A program made the position numbers and the translations under genes. A stretch of 64,000 bases of DNA from Clostridium sp. E02 (GTDB lineage Bacteria; Bacillota; Clostridia; Lachnospirales; Lachnospiraceae): contig NZ_RJLQ01000009.1 of the NCBI RefSeq assembly GCF_003833015.1, forward strand, positions 62,001 through 126,000. The letters are read 5' to 3'. The notes beneath the pieces are model-generated. The model saw only the letters and a program-made list of their open reading frames with translations, was not told where the DNA came from and made no database searches. Positions 1 through 9,508 of this stretch are shown here, piece by piece. The first letter of the stretch is position 1. Every line of letters starts with the position of its first letter.

Positions 1-842
1 TTCTTGTAAATTTTTTTACCAGTTATTTTGGCCAGCAACAAGGCAGAACCGTAATGGACATCATCCCAACTCTGCGTCCATTTATAGGAATCTTTCGCTA
101 CATAAGTTTCTGCTTTATTTAGATAAAAGGAATCTTTAGTAGCTAGATAAAGCCAAACGCCCGCCCAGGACAGCTCGTCAAAGTAACCGCTGTTAGAGGT
201 GTAAAACCCGTTTGCTGCAGTATATCCACTATCACTCTTTGTTGTGTCCGCAAATGAGAAGAGCTCTTTTGCATGTTGGATGCAGGTTGCGGCATAATCA
301 GGATCACGATCTGCGTAAATAACTCCCGTTGCTGCAAGAGCTGCTGCAGCTCCTGCGGAAACAGTAGAACCTGGGTTATTTATATCCACCTTATAAGCTG
401 GTCGACTCATTTGCATTGCTTCTGCCGGTCCCCACCAGGAATGATCTGTATTCCCATTTCCAACCTGATAATAAAAGACATTTGCAGATGGGTGACACTT
501 TATAAAGTAATCCGTTGCATATTTGATTTCATTTAACAAGTAATCGAACTGTCCACTTTTCTTTAACTCCTCCTCTGCTTCATATACACACCATGCCAGC
601 ATGGATGCCGAATATGCCATTGGGAGATTAAATTTCACATGGTCTCCAGCATCATACCATCCACCAGTTAGATCAATGTCCACATCGGAACCATCGGAAA
701 GCCCAGAATCTCCCCTCCAATTATTCCGAATCGTAACAGGCAGCTTCCCGGAACGTTGAAATTCATAAAACATAATTGCTTTTTGTAATGCTTCTCCATA
801 ATTATAATTTGTTTCTGCGTTGACAACTGTCATCTTACTCAT
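1..842 (-). CDS. Glycoside hydrolase family 9 endoglucanase (C-terminal part beyond window)
   Basis: This is the N-terminal part of a GH9 cellulase, which cuts beta-1,4-glucan by inversion. The reading frame starts at ATG 842-840 behind a strong AAGGAGGGG site and runs off the left edge, so about 280 residues are visible. Seen: the GH9 opening [20 protein letters not shown], the catalytic [17 protein letters not shown] segment with its two aspartates, and [20 protein letters not shown]. The catalytic domain begins about 12 residues after the start methionine, so there is no room for a signal peptide, which is abnormal for this family. It lies 34 bp downstream of the GH48 gene, in the order seen in cellulolytic clostridia where the GH9/GH48 pair does most of the cellulose hydrolysis. 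Any CBM3 or X2 modules would lie outside the window. Family assignment is firm. Confidence 0.93.
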   Translation of the reverse strand, partial: MSKMTVVNAETNYNYGEALQKAIMFYEFQRSGKLPVTIRNNWRGDSGLSDGSDVDIDLTGGWYDAGDHVKFNLPMAYSASMLAWCVYEAEEELKKSGQFDYLLNEIKYATDYFIKCHPSANVFYYQVGNGNTDHSWWGPAEAMQMSRPAYKVDINNPGSTVSAGAAAALAATGVIYADRDPDYAATCIQHAKELFSFADTTKSDSGYTAANGFYTSNSGYFDELSWAGVWLYLATKDSFYLNKAETYVAKDSYKWTQSWDDVHYGSALLLAKITGKKIYK

Positions 843-876
843 ATCAATCCCCTCCTTAATTAATTGATCAGATTTC

Positions 877-3552
877 TTACGGTTCCATCCCCCATTTTAG
901 GCTATCAGAGATATATCCTGTGATTTTTGTCCAGTCTGCAAACCCATTGCCAGACTTTGAAAAGGAATAGTCCCCCGTCTGTGTGTAACTACTATAATCA
1001 GATTTGGAAAATCTTGAGTGAACTTCAATGGACTGTCCTGCTGCCAATTCACCAGCACCTGAGGTAAATCCAATTTCCAGGTAATAATCTGCGCCAGTCA
1101 TTGCTTTTGGCGTTTTTACAAACGTTCCAGTTACATTATCGCTATTAACTGTGGACCAATCACACCAGTAGTTTTGATTCTTTTCTCCGTCTATGGTGTA
1201 ATAATATCTAAGCTTTAAATCAGTTAATGGAATACTGGTTTCCCCCATGTTATAGAGTTTGATTTTCGGAACAATTTGACTTGACTTGGCCGAGGTATCT
1301 CCATTAAACATCTGTACTTTGATGTCTCCCTCTGCAACTGAACTATCTTTTACTGTTAGAGCAAGTACAGGATCTGTACCAGAACTAAAATCAAATACCA
1401 TTTTGTAGGTTCCTCTATCAAGTGTATTCAGATAATTTTTTAACAACGTCACGGTATGGTCGCTCAAGGTATAATCTACACCTTCTGTTAAATCATGGCT
1501 GCCCTCTTTGATGCCAATAAAGGTATTTCCATTTAAAGTAAGAGTTACTGTAATGTCTTTTTGATTCTCCATCATTTTATCAAAAGTTGCTGATGTTGGT
1601 GTGATAGAAGAACTTTTTACGGGATCTCCTCCTTCTCCAAACAGAATGGAATATATCCCATTCGCAAGAGCAACATCACACTGAGCCCAGAAGCGATGGT
1701 AATTAAACTCTGGATCAATCCCCTGATTATAAGCGTCTTCAAGCTTTTGATAATCCGGATCCTCTTTATATTTTGATCGGATATCTAAGAATTTGATTCC
1801 CTCTTTAAGTTCATCTCCGTTTGGCATCGTTCCAGTCCAACCTTCCGGTACATAAACATCCTGTTCAAAGAAACGATTATAATCGACTCTCTTTTCTGGT
1901 ACACAAACACCTTTGTCATCTCGATATAGCTTCCAAATACGGTCGAGTAATTCTTTGGCAAGTACTCTAGCTCCATCATCACCGGATGCTTTACTATAAT
2001 ATAGTAACGTGTTTGCTAGGGAACCTGTTACACCAAGGTCAGATCCATAATTGACGATTGATACATGAAGGTTGGAATTGCCGGTATAGGTCCCTGTCCA
2101 AGTATCGGGCTGACCGGACCATTCGATTGTATTGGGAATTTCATAAGTTCCATCCTCATTTAATTTTACTACCTCTTTAATCCACCCTACCCATTTTTCC
2201 AGTAAGGCTTTTGATTTGGGTTCATTTGTCTTATAATAATATTCCGCTACACGCTGCATCGACCATGCCTGGAATCCAAACCAGGTATTGCTTCCTGGAT
2301 CAGCATATACTGGATTTTCGATATAACCCATTCCATAAAAAGTCGCAGTTTTTGCAGGCCAGTTTTCATAACGCCCTTTATTGGAATTGCTGGCTCCACC
2401 TGCAATACCACCTTCTGCAGACTGCAGCCACTGATAGAATTCTAATTGCCGGTCTAAACTCTTCTCCCAGTCTCTTGCGCCGTTTTTAGAAAGTGGTTTG
2501 AAGTCATCCTCTTGTGATAATATCCAAGCGGCCATGGGATTCTGATATCCAAAATGGCTATGACTACAGCCAATTTTCCAGGACCAGTTTGCACCGATGC
2601 CACCACCCCATGCATAATACCAGGAAAGTAGATAATGCGCTGCGTCATACCCCGTACCGGCAGTTGATGAAGATCCAATTTTACGGAAATATTTATCAAA
2701 CATGGCATATCTTAAATAATCGCCCATCTTACTGGCTTTGCTTATATAATCACCAAGGTCTACACCACTTTCATTCGCCCATTGATCTGCCCAGTAAGCA
2801 GCTTGTATTGCACGGGAATCTGCATCCGGAGCATTGGTATACTTAAATTGTTTTGAGTAACTACTGTCTCCGGTAAACAAATCAAGATATCCATTCTTAC
2901 CACCGAAATTCATATTATCCCAACATGGTTGTGGAATTGTTTCCCAGGTAGATTCCTGTTCTCCTCTTTGGAATGTATTGAAATAGACCGGGGTAGACAC
3001 ACCGTCTCCTCGACTGCCATACCCATACCAGTTATCGACATCTAGTAACCAGTGCATGCCATAAATCGTTGAAGTACCATAGGTGGATACCAATTCTTCA
3101 TGGATTGGATCGGTTCCTGATACCGCATTAGGATCCAATTTTGATGGATATAAACTTGGAAGTTCCCATTCAGGTGCATAGGTTGCCGGCTTATTGGCTT
3201 TATACTGACTCATGCTTTCATTTGGTTGATCTTTATCCGTTGGAATCATATACGTTTCCGCGATATCCCAAGCCTTTTTAAATTCAGCAAAGTCGCCAGT
3301 GAATTTCCCATACATTGCCTCAAGCCATATATAATAGCTCATGGCTTCACTGGTAGTTACATGTCCATAATCGGGTGCTTCCACGATTAGAGTTTCAATG
3401 GTATGATAAGGAATTCCCTGTGGACTGAAATATCCATTTTCAGTATCATGCAGATCATTCCATAGTTCTAGAAATCTTTCCTGATAGGTGTCTGCACCTT
3501 TTTTTGTAGCTGCTACAGTACTCTTGCATTTTGATGACTCTTTGCATATCAT
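877..3552 (-). CDS. Glycoside hydrolase family 48 cellulase with X2 and CBM3 modules
   Basis: This is a processive exo-acting cellulase (cellobiohydrolase type) of 891 residues. Start chosen at ATG 3552, seven bases after AAAAGGGGG; an upstream in-frame ATG at 3609 lacks such a site. Domains: GH48 catalytic domain about residues 15-640 ([14 protein letters not shown], then [19 protein letters not shown] with the conserved acid-base region, and [17 protein letters not shown]), X2 (Ig-like) about 647-738, CBM3 about 739-891. CBM3 binds crystalline cellulose, so the protein should work on insoluble substrate. Yet the N-terminus [18 protein letters not shown] is polar and the catalytic domain follows at once: no signal peptide, no lipobox, no twin arginine. 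It is first in a two-gene unit with the GH9 gene and is expressed from the promoter at 3700-3728. Family assignment is firm; cell location is the open question. Confidence 0.96.
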   Translation of the reverse strand: MICKESSKCKSTVAATKKGADTYQERFLELWNDLHDTENGYFSPQGIPYHTIETLIVEAPDYGHVTTSEAMSYYIWLEAMYGKFTGDFAEFKKAWDIAETYMIPTDKDQPNESMSQYKANKPATYAPEWELPSLYPSKLDPNAVSGTDPIHEELVSTYGTSTIYGMHWLLDVDNWYGYGSRGDGVSTPVYFNTFQRGEQESTWETIPQPCWDNMNFGGKNGYLDLFTGDSSYSKQFKYTNAPDADSRAIQAAYWADQWANESGVDLGDYISKASKMGDYLRYAMFDKYFRKIGSSSTAGTGYDAAHYLLSWYYAWGGGIGANWSWKIGCSHSHFGYQNPMAAWILSQEDDFKPLSKNGARDWEKSLDRQLEFYQWLQSAEGGIAGGASNSNKGRYENWPAKTATFYGMGYIENPVYADPGSNTWFGFQAWSMQRVAEYYYKTNEPKSKALLEKWVGWIKEVVKLNEDGTYEIPNTIEWSGQPDTWTGTYTGNSNLHVSIVNYGSDLGVTGSLANTLLYYSKASGDDGARVLAKELLDRIWKLYRDDKGVCVPEKRVDYNRFFEQDVYVPEGWTGTMPNGDELKEGIKFLDIRSKYKEDPDYQKLEDAYNQGIDPEFNYHRFWAQCDVALANGIYSILFGEGGDPVKSSSITPTSATFDKMMENQKDITVTLTLNGNTFIGIKEGSHDLTEGVDYTLSDHTVTLLKNYLNTLDRGTYKMVFDFSSGTDPVLALTVKDSSVAEGDIKVQMFNGDTSAKSSQIVPKIKLYNMGETSIPLTDLKLRYYYTIDGEKNQNYWCDWSTVNSDNVTGTFVKTPKAMTGADYYLEIGFTSGAGELAAGQSIEVHSRFSKSDYSSYTQTGDYSFSKSGNGFADWTKITGYISDSLKWGMEP

Positions 3553-3699
3553 AATAAATCCCCCTTTTAATTTGGCGGTGCCAAGCTTGGCACTCATTGA
3601 ACGTTGCATTTCCTATCGGTTACATAATTTTAAAGGAACCATTGGAACCACTCCCTTCTCAAATCAATACGTTTATAGTTATGATTATGCTTGTACTTT

Positions 3700-3728
3700 A
3701 ACATATGCGCTGATTTAATAAATGACAA
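3700..3728 (-). promoter_or_regulatory. Promoter for GH48-GH9 unit
   Basis: On the minus strand TTGTCA (3728-3723), a 17-bp spacer and TATGTT (3705-3700) form a sigma-A-type promoter about 150 bp upstream of the GH48 start. It sits 5 bp beyond the 36-bp element at 3734-3769, exactly mirroring the GH74 promoter. Prediction from sequence only. Confidence 0.65.
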
Positions 3729-3733
3729 CCTAG

Positions 3734-3769
3734 GTTCCAAAATTGTACACGTTAAGTGCCAAAATTTGC
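3734..3769 (-). promoter_or_regulatory. 36-bp operator-like element, copy A
   Basis: This element matches copy B (3890-3925, opposite orientation) at 29 of 36 positions. Read toward GH48 it holds two direct half-sites of the form ATTTTGGMAC, 22 bp (two helical turns) apart, the second ending 5 bp before the -35 box. Direct repeats about 21-22 bp apart abutting a -35 box are what AraC-type activators use, but the regulator is not in the window, so that family is a guess. Confidence 0.65.
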
Positions 3770-3889
3770 ATTGAAATCCTGTTAAAGTCATTCATAAGTA
3801 AAATAAATGATAACTTATCAGCTATTTATCAAGATAAAATGATATATGCAAAGAAATACTTATATAATTTAACTTATAACTTACAACTT

Positions 3890-3925
3890 GCAAATATTGG
3901 AACTAAACACGTATAATTTTGGCAC
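3890..3925 (+). promoter_or_regulatory. 36-bp operator-like element, copy B
   Basis: This is the second copy of the element, in mirror orientation to copy A with about 120 bp between them. Half-sites ATATTGGAAC and ATTTTGGCAC are again 22 bp apart, and the element ends 5 bp before the GH74 -35 box. The DNA between the copies is very AT-rich and holds no gene. Confidence 0.65.
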
Positions 3926-3930
3926 ATGGG

Positions 3931-3959
3931 TTGAATTTTTTTTGTGAGAGGATTATGCT
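3931..3959 (+). promoter_or_regulatory. Promoter for GH74-GH26 unit
   Basis: TTGAAT (3931-3936), a 17-bp spacer and TATGCT (3954-3959) give a sigma-A-type promoter with a leader of about 65 bases before the GH74 start. Its spacing to copy B equals that of the divergent promoter to copy A. Confidence 0.65.
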
Positions 3960-4032
3960 GAAATCGCTAAAAGGTATGTCTTTATCAATGGAACTGTAAC
4001 TAAAAATCTTTATTAACAAGGGGGTAACATTT

Positions 4033-6318
4033 ATGTCAGAAAAATTATTTGTGAAAGGTGACATTCCATCTCAGGTTTACAATTGGAAGAATGTCAAAAT
4101 TACTGCAGGGGGTTATGTGGACAATATTGTTTTTAATCCTGGAGAAAAAGATTTGATCTATGCACGTACCGATATGGGCGGTGCTTATCGCTATGATTTA
4201 AAGAACCAAACCTGGATTCCTTTGACGGATTGGATTGGCTGGGATGACTGGAATAATCTGGGGTGCGAAAGCCTTGCAGTAGATCCGGTTGAAACCAACC
4301 GGGTGTACATTGCAGCGGGGACCTATACAAATGAATGGACCAGTGAGAATGGGGTTATCCTGCGTTCAAATGATTACGGAAAAACCTGGGAACAATCAGA
4401 ATTGCCTTTCAAAAATGGAGCAAATATGTTAGGACGATCCATGGGAGAACGTCTAATTGTTGATCCAAATAACAACCATGTCCTTTATTTTGGAACACGC
4501 AGTGGGTATGGATTATGGAAAAGCACCGATTACGGTAAGACTTGGAATCAAGTAAGCAGCTTTCCTTACGTAGGAAATTATGCGCCATCAGAAGATGATC
4601 CCACATCATATGATAGTACACTTACCGGAGTTGTATGGGTTACTCCGGATCCTTCATCTAGTACAAAAGGAAATCCTTGCCAGATAATCTATATCGGTGT
4701 CGTCAATAAAAAAGGGGAAGATATGGTATACCGAACCCTCGATGGTGGTGCCACTTGGTCAGCCATAGAAGGGCAACCCCATACTATTGTAGTTCCAGAT
4801 ATTAATAATCCGTCAAAAACCACAGGACTCTTTCCTCATCATGGAATTCTTGCTTCCAATGGGATTCTCTATATATCCTATAGTGATGGCGTAGGCCCCT
4901 ACGATGGACACAAAGGTGAAGTATGGAAATATAATACAAATACAGAGGTTTGGACAGACATTACTCCAATCCCCACCTCAAGTAACGATAATTATTTTGG
5001 TTATGGCGGTTTAGGGGTGGATGCAAACAACCCTGAGTCCATAATTGTAGCAACCCTAAATTCTTGGTGGCCGGATGCAAACTTTTTTAGAAGTACAGAC
5101 GGCGGAAAAACTTGGATCCGTTTCTGGGATTGGAACGGATATCCGAACAGAACCCTGCGCTATACCTTGGATATAACTACAACCCCATGGCTGACTTTTG
5201 GTAAAAATCCACAGCCTCCGGAGCCAGCGGCTAAGCTAGGTTGGATGATTGGGAATATCTCCATTGATCCATTTAATTCTGACCGGATGATATATGGGAC
5301 AGGTGCTACCGTTTATGGAACAAATAACCTTACAGATATTGATACGGGTGGCATTGTCCACTTGTCTGTTGTTGCGGATGGAATCGAACAGATCGCAGCA
5401 CAGACCCTCGTAAGTCCAACCACTGGTACGGCTCACCTAATCAGCGGAATGTACGATCTAGGAGGCTTTGTACATAATGACCTGGACAAAGTCCCTTCTA
5501 TGATGCTGCTGACACCCTTTCTTGCGAATACTTCAATTGATTATGCAGAACTAAATCCGACTAGAGTTGTGCGTGTGGGGAAAGTCGACGCTGGGAGCAG
5601 CTCTAGAATCGGCTTATCATACGATATCGGAAATAACTGGTTTTCACTTAACAATCCCTGGCAGTCTGGCGAATCAGATACCACCGAAGGGGGAACGGTT
5701 GCAATGTCTGCGGATGGCAATACTATTGTTTGGGCACCCAAAGGACAAATGGTTTATTATTCCACAAATACAGGCTCCACATTTCGTCAAAGTGAAGGAC
5801 TTCCTGCCGGTGCTGTCATTGCCTCAGACAGATCTAATTCCAATAAATTTTATGGATTTTATAATGGCACATTTTATGTAAGCACAAATAAAGGAGCCAC
5901 TTTTACAGCTACAGTAACAACCGGACTTCCCTCTTCCGCTATGATAAAAGCAATGCCTTTCGTGGAGGGTGATGTATGGCTTTCAGGTGACTCAGGAGAA
6001 AGCGGTTTGTTCCATACCACAAATTCAGGTGAAAGTTTTATGAAAATAAAAGAGGTTGAAAATGCCTCTACCATAGGCTTTGGTAAAGCTGCACCTGGCC
6101 AGACATATATGGCCCTCTATACTTCCGCAGTTATAAATGGAATACGTGGGCTCTTTCGCTCCGATGACAGGGGGATAAGTTGGATTCGAATAAATGATGA
6201 TGACCATCAATATGGCATTACGAATGCCTGTATTACAGGAGATCCCAGGATTTACGGACGTGTTTATCTGGCTACAAACGGCAGGGGAATCCTATATGCA
6301 GACATAAAAAAGATTTGA
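4033..6318 (+). CDS. Glycoside hydrolase family 74 xyloglucanase
   Basis: This is a GH74 enzyme of 761 residues, expected to cut the beta-1,4-glucan backbone of xyloglucan by inversion. ATG 4033 follows AAGGGGG with good spacing, and an in-frame stop lies shortly upstream, so the start is secure. The whole protein is the tandem seven-bladed propeller fold: many Asp-box-like repeats (SNDYGKTWEQ, STDYGKTWNQ, STDGGKTWIR, SDDRGISWIR). The two catalytic aspartates of the family are recognisable as D47 in ARTDMGGAYR and D475 in SGMYDLGGFVHNDL. No CBM or dockerin follows. The N-terminus MSEKLFVKGDIPSQVYNWKN leads straight into the first blade, so no signal peptide exists, although GH74 enzymes are normally secreted. 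It is cotranscribed with the GH26 gene and divergent from the cellulase pair. Confidence 0.94.
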   Translation: MSEKLFVKGDIPSQVYNWKNVKITAGGYVDNIVFNPGEKDLIYARTDMGGAYRYDLKNQTWIPLTDWIGWDDWNNLGCESLAVDPVETNRVYIAAGTYTNEWTSENGVILRSNDYGKTWEQSELPFKNGANMLGRSMGERLIVDPNNNHVLYFGTRSGYGLWKSTDYGKTWNQVSSFPYVGNYAPSEDDPTSYDSTLTGVVWVTPDPSSSTKGNPCQIIYIGVVNKKGEDMVYRTLDGGATWSAIEGQPHTIVVPDINNPSKTTGLFPHHGILASNGILYISYSDGVGPYDGHKGEVWKYNTNTEVWTDITPIPTSSNDNYFGYGGLGVDANNPESIIVATLNSWWPDANFFRSTDGGKTWIRFWDWNGYPNRTLRYTLDITTTPWLTFGKNPQPPEPAAKLGWMIGNISIDPFNSDRMIYGTGATVYGTNNLTDIDTGGIVHLSVVADGIEQIAAQTLVSPTTGTAHLISGMYDLGGFVHNDLDKVPSMMLLTPFLANTSIDYAELNPTRVVRVGKVDAGSSSRIGLSYDIGNNWFSLNNPWQSGESDTTEGGTVAMSADGNTIVWAPKGQMVYYSTNTGSTFRQSEGLPAGAVIASDRSNSNKFYGFYNGTFYVSTNKGATFTATVTTGLPSSAMIKAMPFVEGDVWLSGDSGESGLFHTTNSGESFMKIKEVENASTIGFGKAAPGQTYMALYTSAVINGIRGLFRSDDRGISWIRINDDDHQYGITNACITGDPRIYGRVYLATNGRGILYADIKKI

Positions 6319-6345
6319 TTGACACAGAAAAGGAGAAAAAAAAGA

Positions 6346-7782
6346 ATGAATAATTTTGAGCAGAAAGCATCTAGTCCTGCATTAACGCATATTGAGGCTG
6401 AAAATGCAGCAATGGCAGGGGATATTACAGCAGCTACCACAAGAGCTGGGTTCAGTGGAACCGGCTATGCTACCGGTTTTACACAGAGAGAAGGAAATTC
6501 CTGGTCCGTACATGCAGAGATTTCCCAATCCGGTCACTATACCTTTACTGTGCGATCAGCTGCAGACAGCTACAAAGAAAATTATCTTACGATTAACGGC
6601 AAACAGGCTGGAACTATTTACAGCAATGGGGATGGAAACTGGCATGATACAAAAATAGCCAGTGTCTGGCTAGAAGCAGGAACCGTTACCCTATCCATAA
6701 AAGAGAATTGGGGCTGGTTTGATCTGGACTATATTACAATTGAGGAAGATTCCGGTGTAAATGATTCCGTATATTCCTCTGCGACCTTCACTCTGGTAAA
6801 TCCAAATGCGAACAAAAGGACTGTGAACATCCAAAAGTATTTAAAAAGCATATATGGACAAAAAACCTTGTCCGGCCAGTGTTGTTCTCTGAATAAGAGT
6901 ACGGAGATTGAAGCAATTCATAATTTAACCGGAAAGTATCCGGCGATCCGTATGCTGGATTTTATCTTCTGCGACACTGCCAGTGATTATCAGTCCTCGG
7001 AAGAAGTTAATCTCGCTCTAAATTGGGATAAAACCGGTGGTCTTACTACATTTCAATGGCATTGGCATGCACCGAAGGGAGGAGCCTCCTTCTATTCAAA
7101 AGATACGACTTTTGATTTGTCAAAAGCGGTTACAGATGTTGATATTAGTCAGCGGTCCCTAGAAGATATAAAAGTCTTATATCAAGAGAACAAAATTTCT
7201 GAGGAATGCTATCTGATTGTCCGCGATATTGATGTGATATCCGAGTATCTGGATAAACTGCAACAGGCAAACGTAACCGTACTTTGGAGACCTCTCCATG
7301 AAGCCAGCGGTGGATGGTTCTGGTGGGGTGCAAAAGGTGCACCCGCATACCAATGGCTTTATAAATTAATGTTTGTACGTCAGACCTATTACCATAAGTT
7401 AAATAATTTAATCTGGGTTTGGAACGGGCAAAACAAAGACTGGTATCCTGGAGATGAACACTGTGATATAGCAGGAACGGATATTTATGCAGAAAAACAT
7501 TCCTATCGTGCCCATACCGATCAGTTCATGAAAACCGTCAATTATTCCGGCGGTTCTAAGATGGCGGCTCTAAGCGAAAATGGAGTGATGATAGATCCGG
7601 ATCTTTTCGTAAGGGATAATACCTATTGGCTGTATTTTGCAGTCTGGTATGGAGACTTTATCATAGATTCCAACGGACAAATAGGCAATTCCTATACGGA
7701 AAGCTCTATGGTAAATAAGGTCTATAACAGTGACGTAGTGATTACCCGGGATGAACTTCCTGATTTTGATGATCTGGGATAA
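6346..7782 (+). CDS. CBM35-GH26 beta-mannanase
   Basis: This protein of 478 residues has a CBM35-like beta-sandwich (about residues 14-137: HIEAENAAMAG, then WGWFDLDYITIEE) followed by a GH26 domain (about 145-478), so an endo-beta-1,4-mannanase is the best reading. The acid/base is probably E319 in LWRPLHEASGGWFWWG and the nucleophile E411 in AALSENG. Start set at ATG 6346, after AGGAG at 6331-6335. The frame is the same as that of GH74 upstream and is separated from it by one TGA plus nine codons. Again no signal peptide: MNNFEQKASSPALTHIEAEN begins the CBM directly. Together with GH74 it targets the hemicelluloses that coat cellulose. Exact substrate (mannan or mixed-linkage glucan) cannot be settled by eye. 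Confidence 0.92.
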   Translation: MNNFEQKASSPALTHIEAENAAMAGDITAATTRAGFSGTGYATGFTQREGNSWSVHAEISQSGHYTFTVRSAADSYKENYLTINGKQAGTIYSNGDGNWHDTKIASVWLEAGTVTLSIKENWGWFDLDYITIEEDSGVNDSVYSSATFTLVNPNANKRTVNIQKYLKSIYGQKTLSGQCCSLNKSTEIEAIHNLTGKYPAIRMLDFIFCDTASDYQSSEEVNLALNWDKTGGLTTFQWHWHAPKGGASFYSKDTTFDLSKAVTDVDISQRSLEDIKVLYQENKISEECYLIVRDIDVISEYLDKLQQANVTVLWRPLHEASGGWFWWGAKGAPAYQWLYKLMFVRQTYYHKLNNLIWVWNGQNKDWYPGDEHCDIAGTDIYAEKHSYRAHTDQFMKTVNYSGGSKMAALSENGVMIDPDLFVRDNTYWLYFAVWYGDFIIDSNGQIGNSYTESSMVNKVYNSDVVITRDELPDFDDLG

Positions 7783-7805
7783 TTTAATAAACTAACAGGA
7801 TAATA

Positions 7806-7845
7806 AATCTCTCAAGCCACAATATTTTTAAGGGCTTGAGAGATT
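7806..7845. terminator. Hairpin between convergent genes
   Basis: A perfect 13-bp stem (AATCTCTCAAGCC against GGCTTGAGAGATT) with a 14-base loop lies between the convergent GH26 and LCP genes. The plus-strand flank lacks a clear U-run and the minus-strand flank has only TTTATTATCC. It is probably a shared, weak terminator or a 3'-end stabiliser. Confidence 0.6.
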
Positions 7846-7853
7846 ATCTCAAT

Positions 7854-9260
7854 CTAAGGTTCTCTTTCTTCTATCTTCGCGCCAGGTCCAACGAGACTTC
7901 CATCTTCATTGGTAGGTGCTTCATCTGGTTGCGTTGTATTGGGTACTACTTCTATTGTCGTCTCTTCTATTGTCGTTTCCTCTGTCGCAGCTTCTGTGAC
8001 GGGCTCTGTTTCCTGAGGAAGGACTTCCTGTTTTTTTTGTGCAGACTTTTTCTTTGAGTTTCCACTAGATTTTGAGTCGGAAGGAGATTTTTTACCAGGG
8101 TCTGTAATTCCACTCTCCTTAGCAATGCTGTCACTGATTTTTTTCACCGACAAAGAGGGTATGTAATTCTCCTGATCATAAAGGAATTGGTGGAGCTGTA
8201 TGACATTGCTTTCCAAAGTGGTTGCAATTACGCAATCCATCCGCCCCATTTTCTTTGTTGTACGCGAAAATGGAAATCCCGCAGTTTCACCAATATGATA
8301 CTTTTTGATTCCACTTGCTATGGATATAAGATCCTTTAAGCCAACACTCGTAGATATCTGAGGAAAGACGGAAGAGATCAGTGCTTTACGTGTAGAAAAA
8401 TTTGCATTCTTGGCTTTTTCCATGGCTAGATTCACTACTTTTCTCTGCCGTTCTGTACGTTTAAAATCCGTATCCATCAGTCGTAATCGGGCATAAGCAA
8501 CTGCTTGTACCCCATCTAAATGATTCATTCCTGCATGCTTTAGCTGATAAGAACCAACTCCTGTAGAATTAACTGTTTCTGTAATAAAACCATTTATGTA
8601 GGCATATTCCGAATCAGAAATTTCCAAATCAATTCCACCAAGTATATTTATGCCATTCGCAACCGCTTTCCAGTTAAAGGTCGCATAATCATCAATGTTT
8701 AAGTCCAGATTTTCATTCAGTGCTTCAATTCCCTGCTTATGTCCCCCTTTGAAATAAGCTTCGTTAATCTTATGATACGTTCCCTTCTTATTTATCTTCA
8801 AATACGTGTCCCGGTATACAGATACCAGTTTAATTTCTCCGGTCGCCTTATTGATATTGCATACCATCACCACATCGGAAAGTCCACCTTTTTCCAGATT
8901 CCCATCTCTGGAGTCTACACCAAAGACAGCAATGGTCCAAAATCCTTTTTGATGAGTACGTTGTTGAAAGAAGAAAAATCCCACAAGGAGTAAAGCAACC
9001 AGAAAGAATACTTTTAGAAACCCTTTGTGCTTTCTTTTTCGCTTCTTTTTCCCCTTGTGGTTTGAGTGATTTTGTTGTTCTGTGTAGCGAACACGGGGAT
9101 TGCGTCCCTCTCCCACACTGTAATAGGTCCTTCCCCCTCGGTCACTAAAAGCATGTCCCTTATTTTCCGAATTCGTTCTTTTTTTTATATGTCCTGTACC
9201 ATTGGATTTATTTCTTCTTTTCCTTGCTCGCATTCGATCTAATTCATCTTCATATTCCAT
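7854..9260 (-). CDS. LytR-CpsA-Psr (LCP) family cell-wall ligase
   Basis: This is an LCP protein of 468 residues. LCP enzymes move undecaprenyl-phosphate-linked anionic glycopolymers onto peptidoglycan at the outer membrane face. Seen: a strongly basic cytoplasmic region (1-80), one membrane helix (about 81-98), and an LCP domain from about residue 110 with VFGVDSRDGN, LSDVVMVCNINKATGEIKLVSVYRD, GIDLEI and YARLRLMDTDFKRTERQRKV, whose arginine and aspartate residues bind the pyrophosphate lipid. The C-terminal 80 residues are Lys/Ser then Thr/Glu-rich and look disordered. It is a single gene, convergent with GH26. Its acceptor glycan is unknown; the wecB glycan island nearby makes a ManNAc-containing polymer possible, but that link is speculative. 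Confidence 0.9.
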   Translation of the reverse strand: MEYEDELDRMRARKRRNKSNGTGHIKKRTNSENKGHAFSDRGGRTYYSVGEGRNPRVRYTEQQNHSNHKGKKKRKRKHKGFLKVFFLVALLLVGFFFFQQRTHQKGFWTIAVFGVDSRDGNLEKGGLSDVVMVCNINKATGEIKLVSVYRDTYLKINKKGTYHKINEAYFKGGHKQGIEALNENLDLNIDDYATFNWKAVANGINILGGIDLEISDSEYAYINGFITETVNSTGVGSYQLKHAGMNHLDGVQAVAYARLRLMDTDFKRTERQRKVVNLAMEKAKNANFSTRKALISSVFPQISTSVGLKDLISIASGIKKYHIGETAGFPFSRTTKKMGRMDCVIATTLESNVIQLHQFLYDQENYIPSLSVKKISDSIAKESGITDPGKKSPSDSKSSGNSKKKSAQKKQEVLPQETEPVTEAATEETTIEETTIEVVPNTTQPDEAPTNEDGSLVGPGAKIEEREP

Positions 9261-9404
9261 GACCTCACTTCAGTCCTTTCCTATCCTTTAAAACCCCCAT
9301 ACATTTTAACAGAAAGTCCATCGTAATACATTGCTTTTCTCTTAATTTTCTCAGTCAATGAAATTTTAATGGGAAGCCTGTTTTTGTTTTACAGAAAGAA
9401 TTAG

Positions 9405-9447
9405 AAAACAAAAGAAGCGGGTACAGTTTCTCACTGTCCGCTTTCTA
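9405..9447 (-). terminator. Rho-independent terminator after the ugp-like operon
   Basis: On the minus strand AGAAAGCGG..CAGT pairs with ACTG..CCGCTTCT, followed by TTTTGTTTTC. It closes the transport/phosphodiesterase operon and separates it from the LCP gene. Confidence 0.75.
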
Positions 9448-9508
9448 TTCTGTGTAAGAGATCGTATCCTGTTGTCCAAAGAATCCTGCATGGATTTAAG
9501 AAGAGGGA

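Noticed and set aside
1-842. Truncated GH9 gene read as a pseudogene
   Set aside because: The frame is intact up to the window edge, so it is cut only by the window; the missing signal peptide is at the other end and is real.
8950-9260. Lys/Arg-rich start of the LCP protein as a DNA-binding domain
   Set aside because: It is followed directly by a membrane helix, so it is the basic cytoplasmic tail common in LCP proteins.
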